Counted from the stretch's first letter, positions 44,801 to 50,973 are shown. The stretch: 64,000 nt of DNA from Cerina litoralis (GCA_022008415.1 JAIRBC010000019.1:40673-104672); one strand, 5' to 3'. Translations and numbers: made by a program. Notes: generated from the letters alone by a model not told the origin.

Positions 44801-44956
44801 AATTGTTTTAACTACTTCCAACGCTGATTTTGTCAACGCTTCCCCTTCCAGTTTTTCCACATTTTTCCATAGAGTCTGGTAAGAATCATCGGTTTGTTGG
44901 GAATGTGCGATCTGTGAGAATAGGAGTATCGCAAGTAACGTAAATAGATGCTTCAT
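38858..44956 (-). CDS. Alpha-2-macroglobulin-family giant secreted protein
   Basis: 2032 aa with a signal peptide (MKHLFTLLAILLFSQIAHSQ) and no lipobox. The N-terminal 370 residues are helical and repeat-like; macroglobulin beta domains follow, with the MG2-type motif IYRPGQPVYFKGILIQ. The bait-like region (ITGDGNGPNNDTSQ) precedes TRWKLQLLAYTKNLES, and the thioester domain carries YECNEQTF with the C-x-E-Q thioester (Cys1484). It is a candidate trap for foreign proteases in the periplasm or envelope. Bacterial relatives often sit next to a pbpC gene; none is here. The C-terminus ends in Gly-Gln from a repeat tract. Confidence 0.93.
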   Translation of the reverse strand: MKHLFTLLAILLFSQIAHSQQTDDSYQTLWKNVEKLEGEALTKSALEVVKTIFQKAEKENNSAQIVKSLLYTSKYALILEEDAQLTIVARFKKEIVKSEFPTKNVLESYLANLYWQYFQQNRYKFYNRTHTGSKIDSSDFRTWDLVALFDEINLHFANSLKNTAQLQKIDLQDYSEIIDRQKDSERYRPTLFDILAHTALEFYKSDENNITRPADKFEIDDPEYLCEASSFAALQIPLKDSTSLHARALQVYQELVRFHKNDHSPEPLVQVDLERLKFIHQNAVFTDKDHQYLEVLKNSGQHYRGKPVSGLYQYEIALLFNQWGSSYEPETQETNRWKRKKAVELCDSVIKNFPKSRGAEQCAALKLSILNPTLTIQSELNVPIQTPSRLLVNYKNYDRINFTAYSISKSQRQKLRKLYPEQKQLSFIKKLGISKQWEATLKNEKDYQNHGTEILLPSFANGYYIVLAEPETDDKFVIPGNAFAYSLLQVANMALVENSTDIADIFQVIDRNDGRPIAGAQVQFSFTKNHDGPILTKNLITDKMGQVRLTRTKDGWTNVSCEITFKGEKAQFGEYYVQQKYDRDKGTRIQFNSFLFTDRSIYRPGQPVYFKGILIQTEENKSEVVSGENVLVTLHDVNGQQLTKQDLTTNDFGSFTGEFILPNSGLTGQYYIEVSSVSGIVKRNYNFSVEEYKRPKFVTSFKPITETYRVNDSITVKGVAKAYAGSNITDAKVVYTVRRIVQFRPWFYWRHPYFNSSPLEISHGESLTDASGNYQIGFKAIPDASISKESQPVFTYEVTADVTDINGETHSATTNVRVGYHSLTAAIAVPANLNKKKKEQVLQITTTNLNGQFVPTTGTLKIFKVKAPDQVLRKRPWEAPDYPGWTMAVFKTLFPHDVYTNEDDPQHWEKAKMVKEINFDTGKSKEISLGSLQNWESGKYIVELEAKDKFGRTVADKAMTTVFGENDKKPADNQLFEIKTDKPSYHTGDEAKITVSTNVKHLTVTLIVEKEEKIVDTYLVNLNENSKSISVPISGEDLGGFSVNYSFSAFNDFQTGSTFINVPYPKTGLEIETVTFRNKLLPGTEERWSFKIKGPKGEKVASEVLASMYDASLDAFTIHNWNFSPLQRPRYYSHIYTNAQQSFGTGNFRVYNSIQRLGYPQQGYDQLDWFGFHFGYGRYQLMAARMKKNGIPSSVRSASEEIEFAEDSAVLNEAIITGDGNGPNNDTSQKAQDFSDIPIRKNLRETAFFFPQLRTDADGNVSFTFTSPEALTRWKLQLLAYTKNLESATNTWETVTQKELMVLPNVPRFLREGDEITIATKISNLTDKSLSGEAKLELLDAVSGKDITSVLIVSSPSGGARREFSVDSLGNTRVSWTLEIPKGLQAVQYKIMAKAGGFSDGEQNTLPVLTNRTLVTETLPMWVRSNQTNTFVLDKLASATLSHQATEGITTTLSNHKLTLEITSNPAWYAVQALPYLMEYPYECNEQTFARYFANSLASHIANSNPRIKAVFDQWANSDALISNLEKNPELKSLLIRETPWLRDAQSETEQKKRIGLLFNLDKMKSEQTIALNKLENNQMTNGAWPWFKGGPANRFITQHIITGLGHLNKLTATERSQSALSDQNGMTNRAIQYLDAQFLEEYQEMKKHARDLNDDHLSPTQIQYLYMRSFFLNIPTSKKVQEIINYYKSQSLKYWTKRNLYSKGMLALILYRIDETVTAYKILRSLKENSINSEELGMYWKENTPSWHWYQAPIETQALMVEAFSEIAKDTQAIDNLKIWLLKNKQTNQWETTKATTEAVYALLLQGSDWLSVTDAVDVVVGGEKIDLSKLEDVKPEAGTGYYRTSWNGSEITPKMGEVQLTKKGAGIAWGALYWQYFEDLDKITTAETPLKLEKKLFLKKNTDTGEEIIEIKPGTSLRVGDLVRVRIELRVDRPMEFVHMKDMRAAGFEPVNVLSQYKWQDGLGYYQSTKDAGTHFFFDYLPKGVFVFEYDLLANNSGDFSNGITTIQSMYAPEFNSHSEGIRVIVGNGQ

Positions 44957-45121
44957 ACGTATGATTCTGTTTTAACTAGATAAACAAGACGTTAGAATGT
45001 AGAAAAGAGATGGTCTTTAACTCCAGTGAAATATCCGATGTATTTCGGTCTATGTTCTATTTTCTATATATCCATCCCAATAAGGGAAGGATACTTGCTG
45101 TAAGTCGGAAACTGCAAAAGG

Positions 45122-45143
45122 AATGCCAAAAGCTTTTGGCATT
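45122..45143. other. Perfect 22-base palindrome between SDR and macroglobulin genes
   Basis: AATGCCAAAAG followed by CTTTTGGCATT, an 11+11 perfect inverted repeat without a loop, in the 275-base gap 44957-45231. It lacks the T-run of a clear terminator, so it may be an operator for the macroglobulin gene. The rest of the gap shows nothing recognisable. Confidence 0.5.
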
Positions 45144-45231
45144 TAATAAAAAAACCTTCCAATAGAGAAAATTGGGGATAAAGCCTGTTATTGGAATGCG
45201 GTTCACTTGGCTTGTTTAAGTGGGGGTAAAC

Positions 45232-46017
45232 TTATAACGACTTTAGCAGTCCACCATCCAAAGGAATGTTGGTGCCGGTAAGATATGCCGCATGGTCCGA
45301 TGCCAAAAATGTAGCGAGATACCCATACTCCACAGGGTCTCCGATCCGTTTCATGGGAACTTGATCCTCTAAGGCCGATATTACTTCGCTCACCGGCAAC
45401 TTCAATTGTCTGGCCTTGATTTCGTTTAAATTGTGGATGCGTTCCGTGTCAAAATAACCCGTAAGAATATTATTTACGGTGATTTGATGCTGGGCCACAT
45501 CGGTAGCCAAGGTTTTAGCCCAGGTAGTCACCGCCGCACGGATGGTGTTGGATAGTGTTAGATAGGCCAACGGTTCTTTAACCGAAACGGAGGCCACGTT
45601 TATAATCCGGCCCCACTTGTTCTCTATCATCCGATGCAATGCCAATTCTGTTGTAAGGACCACGGTTTTAAAAAGCAGATCGAATGCTTGCTGGTAATCC
45701 TTGATATTTTTTTCCAAAGCCCCGCCAGATGGAGGGCCTTGGGTATTGTTCACCAAAATATCTACGGAATTGGCCTTAAAATAGCTGGTTATAATTTCTT
45801 GATACGTCGTAAAGTCGTTAAAATCGACCACCAAATATTGATGGTGTCGGCCCTCGCTAGTAGGTAGTTCAGAAACCATGGCCCTTAGTTTTTCCTCATT
45901 CCTGGCCATAAGGGTCACGCTGGCACCACTGGCTGCCAATTGTTGGGCAATGGCCTTGCCAATCCCACTGGTGCTGCCCCCGACCAAGGCTTTTCTATTT
46001 TTGAGAGAGATTTTCAT
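45232..46017 (-). CDS. SDR-family protein lacking the usual YxxxK pair
   Basis: 261 aa Rossmann protein. ALVGGSTSGIGKAIAQQLAA is the TGxxxGxG-type NAD(P) motif and VDILVNNTQG the NNAG-like motif. Where classic SDRs have YxxxK before the KTLA helix, this one reads SNTIR (in AYLTLSNTIRAAV), so Tyr and Lys are replaced by Ser and Arg. Some FabG-like subfamilies share this LSN...R form. It may bind the cofactor yet use other catalytic residues. It was probably named 3-oxoacyl-ACP reductase in relatives; that should be treated with care. Confidence 0.85.
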   Translation of the reverse strand: MKISLKNRKALVGGSTSGIGKAIAQQLAASGASVTLMARNEEKLRAMVSELPTSEGRHHQYLVVDFNDFTTYQEIITSYFKANSVDILVNNTQGPPSGGALEKNIKDYQQAFDLLFKTVVLTTELALHRMIENKWGRIINVASVSVKEPLAYLTLSNTIRAAVTTWAKTLATDVAQHQITVNNILTGYFDTERIHNLNEIKARQLKLPVSEVISALEDQVPMKRIGDPVEYGYLATFLASDHAAYLTGTNIPLDGGLLKSL

Positions 46018-46117
46018 TTTGCTAATTTATCGACTAAGATAAAAAATATGCTTTGATAAGGGATGCAGTTTGTAGTAGAAGGCCCATTACTTATCTTTAT
46101 ACCCTTAAAAAAAATTC

Positions 46118-47476
46118 ATGCAAATCCATTTTATTGCCATTGGCGGGAGCGCTATGCACAATTTGGCCTTGGCCTTGGCCGATAAAGGCTACTCGATTAC
46201 GGGAAGTGACGACTTAATCTATGAACCTTCCAAAACAAGGTTGGGGAAAAAAGGACTGCTCCCCGAAAGCTTTGGTTGGTTTCCCGATAAGGTTCACAAA
46301 AGTTTGGATGCGGTGATTTTGGGCATGCATGCAAAGGCAGATAACCCGGAACTGGTCCGGGCGAAAGAATTGGATCTTCCTATGTATTCCTATCCCGAAT
46401 TTCTCTATGAACAGTCCAAAAACAAGACCCGAGTTGTAATCGGTGGCAGCCATGGCAAGACCACGATCACCTCAATGATCCTACACGTGCTAAAATATCA
46501 CAACAGGGATGTGGATTATATGGTAGGGGCCCAATTGGATGGGTTCGACAGGATGGTACACCTCACGGAAGATAACGATTTTATAGTTCTGGAAGGGGAT
46601 GAATATTTGTCATCACCTATAGATAGGAGGCCTAAATTCCATCTTTACCGTCCAAACATTGCTTTGTTGAGCGGTATTGCTTGGGACCATATCAACGTAT
46701 TTCCCACTTTTGAAAATTATGTGGAACAGTTCCGGATTTTTGTGGACAGTATTGTAAATGGAGGGAGCATTACGTATAACGTAGAGGATGCCGAGGTAAA
46801 AAGGGTGGTCGAGGCCTCCGGGAACTCAATCCGTAAATTTCCTTATCACACCCCGGAATATAGCGTTGTAAATGGCCAGACTTTACTTGAAACCCCGGAA
46901 GGCCCCATGCCCATCGAGGTCTTCGGCAGACATAATCTGAGCAATCTTGCCGGTGCCAAATGGATCTGCCAAAATATGGGTTTAGATGAGGACGATTTCT
47001 ACGAGGCTATCGCCACTTTTAAGGGGGCGTCCAAACGATTGGAAAAGATTGCCGAGGCTCCCGGTCGGATCGTTTATAAGGATTTTGCCCATTCACCCAG
47101 CAAGGTGGCCGCCACTACCCGGGCGGTAAGGGAACAATTTCCCGATAGGAAATTGGTCGCCTGTTTGGAACTGCATACTTACAGTAGTTTTAACCCGGAA
47201 TTTTTAAAGGAATACCAAGGTGCTTTGGACAAAGCCGATGTGCCCATCGTTTTCTATTTGCCCGAATCGGTCTTGATTAAAAAGCTGGAGGAGGTGACGC
47301 CACAACAGATAGCATTGGCCTTCAAAAGGAATGATCTCAATATTTTTACGGAAGCCGGGGCGTTAAAAGATTTCCTTTTTAATCGGGATTTTGATAATTC
47401 CGTATTGCTTCTCATGAGCTCCGGAACATACGGGGGGTTGGATCTGGAGGCCTTAAAAGGGTTGATCGTGGATTAG
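46118..47476 (+). CDS. mpl: Mpl-type Mur ligase (murein peptide recycling)
   Basis: 452 aa. HFIAIGGSAMHNLALALAD is the N-terminal UDP-binding start, VVIGGSHGKTTITSMILHVL the ATP P-loop (GxxGKTT), and VYKDFAHSPSKVAATTRAVR a C-terminal motif. This order fits UDP-N-acetylmuramate:L-alanyl-gamma-D-glutamyl-meso-diaminopimelate ligase, which reattaches a recycled tripeptide to UDP-MurNAc. MurC is the main alternative, but the start and the DD..YLSSPIDRRPKF region favour Mpl. Confidence 0.9.
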   Translation: MQIHFIAIGGSAMHNLALALADKGYSITGSDDLIYEPSKTRLGKKGLLPESFGWFPDKVHKSLDAVILGMHAKADNPELVRAKELDLPMYSYPEFLYEQSKNKTRVVIGGSHGKTTITSMILHVLKYHNRDVDYMVGAQLDGFDRMVHLTEDNDFIVLEGDEYLSSPIDRRPKFHLYRPNIALLSGIAWDHINVFPTFENYVEQFRIFVDSIVNGGSITYNVEDAEVKRVVEASGNSIRKFPYHTPEYSVVNGQTLLETPEGPMPIEVFGRHNLSNLAGAKWICQNMGLDEDDFYEAIATFKGASKRLEKIAEAPGRIVYKDFAHSPSKVAATTRAVREQFPDRKLVACLELHTYSSFNPEFLKEYQGALDKADVPIVFYLPESVLIKKLEEVTPQQIALAFKRNDLNIFTEAGALKDFLFNRDFDNSVLLLMSSGTYGGLDLEALKGLIVD

Positions 47477-47499
47477 GGTATTAAAGTTCATGAGTCAAG

Positions 47500-47523
47500 C
47501 TCAAACTCAAACTCAAACTCAAA
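47500..47523 (+). repeat. (CTCAAA)x4 hexamer repeat
   Basis: Four perfect copies of CTCAAA lie 24 bases after the mpl stop. With the AACCCTT array they fill the 200-base mpl-radC gap. Confidence 0.85.
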
Positions 47524-47560
47524 TTTAAAAAGAGCTTATAAGTTTGGTTTTTTATTTTTT

Positions 47561-47616
47561 AACCCTTAACCCTTAACCCTTAACCCTTAACCCTAAATCC
47601 TTAATCCTTAATCCTT
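47561..47616 (+). repeat. Telomere-like AACCCTT heptamer array
   Basis: Four perfect AACCCTT copies, one AACCCTA, then AAATCCTT and two AATCCTT copies. The array ends 60 bases before the radC ATG. Confidence 0.85.
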
Positions 47617-47676
47617 GACGATAACATTTTTCACCTCCTTACCCCTTTGCAAGCAGCAAATAACTATTTTTAACAA

Positions 47677-48375
47677 ATGAAAAGCAAACCTACCTCGTTT
47701 TCTATTAAAAATTGGGCTGACGGTGATAAGCCGCGAGAAAAGCTTCTACAGAAAGGGCGTTCGGTACTTTCCGATGCCGAATTGATAGCCATTCTTATTG
47801 GTTCGGGGAGTAGGAACGAAAGTGCAGTCGAGCTTTCCAAGAGGATTTTGGCCTCGACAAACAATAACCTCAATGAACTGGGTAAGCTTTCCACCAAACA
47901 ATTGATACAATTTAAGGGTATTGGGGAAGCCAAGGCGGTAACTATTGCCGCCGCTTTGGAACTCGGTCGAAGACGTAGGGGAGAGGAGGCCCAAAAAATT
48001 ACGAGGATAACCAGTAGTAAAAGCGCATTTGATCTCTTGCAGCCTATGATGGGCGATCTGGCCCATGAGGAGTTTTGGATCGTTTATCTCAATAATTCCA
48101 ATAAGGTGATGCATACCGCCCAGTTGAGCAAGGGGGGTATTACGGGGACTTTGGTCGATGTGCGGCTCGTGTTGAAAAGAGCCTTGGAAATCGGTGCGGT
48201 AGCATTAATTTTGGCACACAACCACCCCTCTGGAACCTTAAAGCCCAGTACTGCCGATAAACAAATCACCAAGAAGTTGCAAATCGCATCCGAGGCATTG
48301 GATATTAAGGTTTTGGACCATTTGATTATCACCCAATTGGATTATTATAGTTTTGCGGATGAAAAGGTATTATAA
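47677..48375 (+). CDS. radC: RadC/JAB-domain protein
   Basis: 232 aa. An N-terminal helix-hairpin-helix part (KQLIQFKGIGEAKAVTIAAA) is followed by the JAB metalloprotease-like domain: EEFWIVYLNNSNKVMHTAQL and ALILAHNHPSGTLKPSTADK with the metal motif H-x-H...D. The family was once linked to DNA repair; its true role is unsettled. The domain is full length. Confidence 0.95.
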   Translation: MKSKPTSFSIKNWADGDKPREKLLQKGRSVLSDAELIAILIGSGSRNESAVELSKRILASTNNNLNELGKLSTKQLIQFKGIGEAKAVTIAAALELGRRRRGEEAQKITRITSSKSAFDLLQPMMGDLAHEEFWIVYLNNSNKVMHTAQLSKGGITGTLVDVRLVLKRALEIGAVALILAHNHPSGTLKPSTADKQITKKLQIASEALDIKVLDHLIITQLDYYSFADEKVL

Positions 48376-48382
48376 TAGTTTT

Positions 48383-48458
48383 GAGTTTCCGTTGTTTCAG
48401 TTTTCAAGTTAGTTGTCCAACTCGAAACAAGGAACCTGGAACTGGAAACATTTTGGAA
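48383..48458. repeat. Inverted pair of GTTTC/GGAAC degenerate tracts after radC
   Basis: Left units such as AGTTTCC, GTTTCAG, TTTTCAA and right units GGAACCT, GGAACT, GGAAAC are roughly complementary, so an imperfect hairpin can form between radC and the next start at 48471. It may act as a terminator. Confidence 0.4.
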
Positions 48459-48470
48459 TTTGTATACAAT

Positions 48471-49766
48471 ATGCTACTGATCTATACTCATAAAATTACG
48501 CCCCGCTTTAGTTATGTAATGAGGCATATCTTTACGCGAATTTTGGGTTTGGAGTTGACGTTTACTACCAAGGTCGAAGACTTTATAAAGCACAAGGGTG
48601 CAAAAATAACCTATACCAGACAACCGTTGCAGAACGAATTTTTCGTGAGGAGCAACGACCTGTTGTTTGAACAGGGCATTAATGACATACAAATAAAAAT
48701 ACACCAATGGGAGGGGGTCCCCTGTTTTTTTACAACCGGGGAAAAGAGCAGTATTCCCTACGATATTTTTTCTGCAAGTTTTTATCTCCTCAGCCGATAT
48801 GAGGAGTACTTGCCCCACGTAAAGGATATACATGGAAGGTTCCCTCCCATGGAAAGTTTAGCCTACCAAAACAAGTTTTTACATTTACCGGTGGTTGATA
48901 TTTGGGCGTTTAAACTTTTGGATAGATTGCAGGAACGTTTTCCCGATATCCATGCCAGGCAAAAAGACTATTCCTATACTTCCATTGTAGATGTCACCTC
49001 GTCCCACTGTTACGCCCATAGAGGGATGGTTAGGAGCGTTGCGGGGGCGTTGTTGGATTTGGGAACCTTTAAGCTAAAACGATTGTGGCAAAGATTTTTG
49101 GTCTGGGTCAAAGTTAGAAAAGACCCTTACGACAATTATTCCGAACTCATAGATATGCACAAAAAATTTGGTATAAAAAGTATGTTTTTCTTTCAGTTCG
49201 CAGAATATTCCACGTATGATAAAAACGTCTCCACCGACAACAATAATTTTAAGTACTTGATAAAATCCGTAGCAGATTATGGGCAGGTATCCCTTGCCTG
49301 CTCTTATAGTTCTTTTGATAATATCGATCTGTTAAAGGAAGAAAAAAGGCGGTTATCCGATGTGATAAACAGACCAATAACCACATCCCGATTGAGATAC
49401 AACAGGGTAGATGTTCCATCGACGTACAGAAATTTAGTGGAAGCGGAATTTACAGACGATTATACCATGGGCTATACCCACGTAACCGGCTTTAGGGCCG
49501 GGACATGCCGGTCTTTCTACTTCTACGACATAAATATGGAGCTGCAGCAGCCGATCAAGGTGCATCCGTTCGCTGTTCACGATTACGCGTTGACCCGTTT
49601 TCAAAGCAAGGACGATATTTTGGACAAGGTCAATTTGCTGTACCAACAGACCAAGGGCGTATCGGGAGATTTTATAACTATTTTTTCCAATGAACTATTG
49701 GGAGAGGACCACAAGGTGGATTGGAAGGACCTATATCTAACAATGCTGGAAAAATATCATGTATAA
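48471..49766 (+). CDS. Polysaccharide-deacetylase-like protein (DUF7033 type)
   Basis: 431 aa from ATG 48471 (MLLIYTHKITPRFSYVMRHI); a frame to 48381 runs through the radC end tract. Motifs typical of this Bacteroidetes group are seen: FFVRSNDLLFEQGINDIQI, SASFYLLSRYEEYLPH and the C-terminal TYRNLVEAEFTDDYTMGYTH, GFRAGTC. The NodB-type metal site is poor: the first motif reads IVDVTSSH instead of TFDD, and SLACSYSS stands where a catalytic His is expected. It may be an inactive or altered deacetylase fold. Overlaps the next gene by 8 bases. Confidence 0.75.
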   Translation: MLLIYTHKITPRFSYVMRHIFTRILGLELTFTTKVEDFIKHKGAKITYTRQPLQNEFFVRSNDLLFEQGINDIQIKIHQWEGVPCFFTTGEKSSIPYDIFSASFYLLSRYEEYLPHVKDIHGRFPPMESLAYQNKFLHLPVVDIWAFKLLDRLQERFPDIHARQKDYSYTSIVDVTSSHCYAHRGMVRSVAGALLDLGTFKLKRLWQRFLVWVKVRKDPYDNYSELIDMHKKFGIKSMFFFQFAEYSTYDKNVSTDNNNFKYLIKSVADYGQVSLACSYSSFDNIDLLKEEKRRLSDVINRPITTSRLRYNRVDVPSTYRNLVEAEFTDDYTMGYTHVTGFRAGTCRSFYFYDINMELQQPIKVHPFAVHDYALTRFQSKDDILDKVNLLYQQTKGVSGDFITIFSNELLGEDHKVDWKDLYLTMLEKYHV

Positions 49767-50448
49767 AGACCAAGTTTCAGATGTTTTTTTCGATTTGGAC
49801 CATACGCTATGGGATTTTGACAAGAATTCTGGCCTTACCTTCGAGAAACTGTTCTCGGACTATAAAATGGATATAGATCTCGCCGGTTTTCTTCAGGCCT
49901 ATGCCCCGATCAATAGGGATTATTGGAAGCTCTATAGGGAAGGCAACATTAAAAAGGAAGAGCTGCGCCACCAGCGGCTAAAATCCACCTTCGATTTTCT
50001 AAAATATCCGGTGTCACTTGACCTTATCGATAAATTGGCCGATGGTTATATAGACCACTTGAGCTCTTTTGACCACCTGCTTCCCGATGCACTAAACATT
50101 TTGGAGTATCTAAAACCCAGGTATCGACTCCATATCATAACCAATGGATTTCAGGAAATCCAGGATAGAAAGCTCAATAACTCTAACATTATGGGTTATT
50201 TTGATCAAGTCGTTAATTCCGAGATGGCCGGAGTCAAGAAACCGGACCCCATAATTTTTCGGATGGCCTTGGACCGAGCGGGGACGGTACCCCAAAGATC
50301 TATAATGATAGGGGACGACCTGGAAGCCGATATTCTAGGGGCCAAGGCGGTAGGGTTTAACGTGTTGCATTTTAACCAAGATCAACAAGCGAGGCATGAC
50401 CATTGCGAGATCATCAACGATTTGTACGAGTTAAAGGTATATTTGTAG
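49759..50448 (+). CDS. YjjG-family HAD nucleotidase
   Basis: 229 aa. VFFDLDHTLWDFDKNSGLTF is motif I, LHIITNGFQEIQDRKL motif II, VNSEMAGVKKPDPIIF motif III and MIGDDLEADILGAKAVGFNV motif IV. This pattern (ITNGF, KKPDP) is that of YjjG-type pyrimidine 5'-nucleotidases, which clear non-canonical nucleotides. Its ATG lies inside the previous gene's end. Confidence 0.9.
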   Translation: MYKDQVSDVFFDLDHTLWDFDKNSGLTFEKLFSDYKMDIDLAGFLQAYAPINRDYWKLYREGNIKKEELRHQRLKSTFDFLKYPVSLDLIDKLADGYIDHLSSFDHLLPDALNILEYLKPRYRLHIITNGFQEIQDRKLNNSNIMGYFDQVVNSEMAGVKKPDPIIFRMALDRAGTVPQRSIMIGDDLEADILGAKAVGFNVLHFNQDQQARHDHCEIINDLYELKVYL

Positions 50449-50539
50449 AGAATCTTGTTTGGAGATTTTTGGTTATTGACCCGCAATCCCTGTTCTAAGT
50501 TATTCGAATATAAAATCAGTAGTCTGCGGTATTTTTTAA

Positions 50540-50578
50540 GGTGCCTCCAGCCCCGAGGCGTCGGGGGAACCAGGGACA
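50540..50578 (-). repeat. Truncated tRNA-Phe-derived copy with hairpin in T loop
   Basis: The plus strand starts GGTGCCTCCAG, as the 3' end of tRNA-Phe, then CCCCGA-GGCG-TCGGGG (50551-50566) where the T loop should be, then AACCAGGGACA. The anticodon and D parts are missing. It lies beyond the tRNA terminator. Confidence 0.8.
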
Positions 50579-50585
50579 TTTTAAA

Positions 50586-50625
50586 TAAAAAAACAAAACC
50601 CTCGTAAACGTTGAGCCTACGAGGG
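50586..50625 (-). terminator. Intrinsic terminator of the tRNA-Phe unit
   Basis: Minus strand: CCCTCGTA, an 11-nt loop, TACGAGGG (8-bp perfect stem), then TTTTGTTTTTTT. It starts 5 bases after the tRNA CCA end. Confidence 0.93.
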
Positions 50626-50629
50626 ATTG

Positions 50630-50705
50630 TGGTGGTGCCTCCAGGAATCGAACCAGGGACACATGGATTTTCAGTCCATTGCTCTACCAACTGAGCTAAG
50701 GCACC
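50630..50705 (-). tRNA. tRNA-Phe (GAA)
   Basis: 76 nt with the CCA end encoded. The acceptor stem GGTGCCT/AGGCACC is perfect, the D stem is GCTC/GAGC, and the anticodon stem ATGGA/TCCAT encloses CTGAAAA with GAA anticodon. The T loop is TTCGATT. The T stem CCTGG/CCTGG has a central U-U mismatch. No other intact tRNA is visible in the window. Confidence 0.95.
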
Positions 50706-50728
50706 ATTTTCAATATTTATTTTTGTTT

Positions 50729-50831
50729 GTGCCTCCAGCCCCGAGACTTCGGGGGAACCAGGGACACATGGATTTTCAGTCTCCCGAAACTTCGGGGCTC
50801 TACGCCAGTGCCTTCGGGAAGCCAAGGCACC
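50729..50831 (-). pseudogene. Hairpin-loaded tRNA-Phe pseudogene
   Basis: The sequence can be aligned end to end with tRNA-Phe: GGTGCCT start, GTAGAGC, GACTGAAAATCCATG (anticodon loop and 3' stem strand) and GTCCCTGGTTC, CTGGAGGCAC end. Three parts are replaced: the D loop by TTCCCGAAGGCACTGGC; the 5' anticodon strand by CCCGAA-AC-TTCGGG (plus-strand 50783-50796); the T loop by CCCCGA-GACT-TCGGGG (50739-50754). No CCA end and one acceptor base lost. It lies 23 bases upstream of the intact tRNA within the same predicted transcript. Confidence 0.85.
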
Positions 50832-50847
50832 TTTTTGGTTTTGGTCT

Positions 50848-50891
50848 GCGCCCTCCGAAGATAGCCTAATGGGCTTGCCTTGGGAGGGTGC
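50848..50891 (-). other. Inverted repeat at the start of the tRNA-Phe unit
   Basis: Plus-strand GCGCCCTCC (50848-50856) and GGAGGGTGC (50883-50891) can pair over nine positions with one G-U. The right arm touches the -7 box, so only part would be in the RNA. Confidence 0.5.
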
Positions 50892-50921
50892 AAATATAAT
50901 TTCAAATTTAGTATATCCAAA
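50891..50921 (-). promoter_or_regulatory. Strong putative promoter of the tRNA-Phe unit
   Basis: Minus-strand TTTG (50921-50918), 19 nt, TATATTTG (50898-50891), an exact fit to the Bacteroidetes -33/-7 consensus. It would transcribe leftward through the pseudogene copy and tRNA-Phe to the terminator. Confidence 0.72.
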
Positions 50922-50973
50922 CAAAAATGTAAAAAAAGCCATTTGTTTTTTTTTGTTTGCAGATCTTTGTAAT

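Noticed and set aside
47561..47616. Telomere-like AACCCTT array as an end of a linear replicon
   Set aside because: It lies between two ordinary genes in the middle of the window and decays into related units; slippage is the simpler explanation.
47500..47616. CRISPR-like array
   Set aside because: Units are 6-7 bases without spacers, and no cas genes are present.
50630..50831. tRNA-Phe duplication as attachment site of an integrated element
   Set aside because: No integrase or foreign genes lie near; the copies carry internal palindromes and are only tens of bases apart.
50869..50973. Longer coaX start at 50869
   Set aside because: It would cross the tRNA promoter, and the family N-terminus begins at MNLIIDAGNT (50974).
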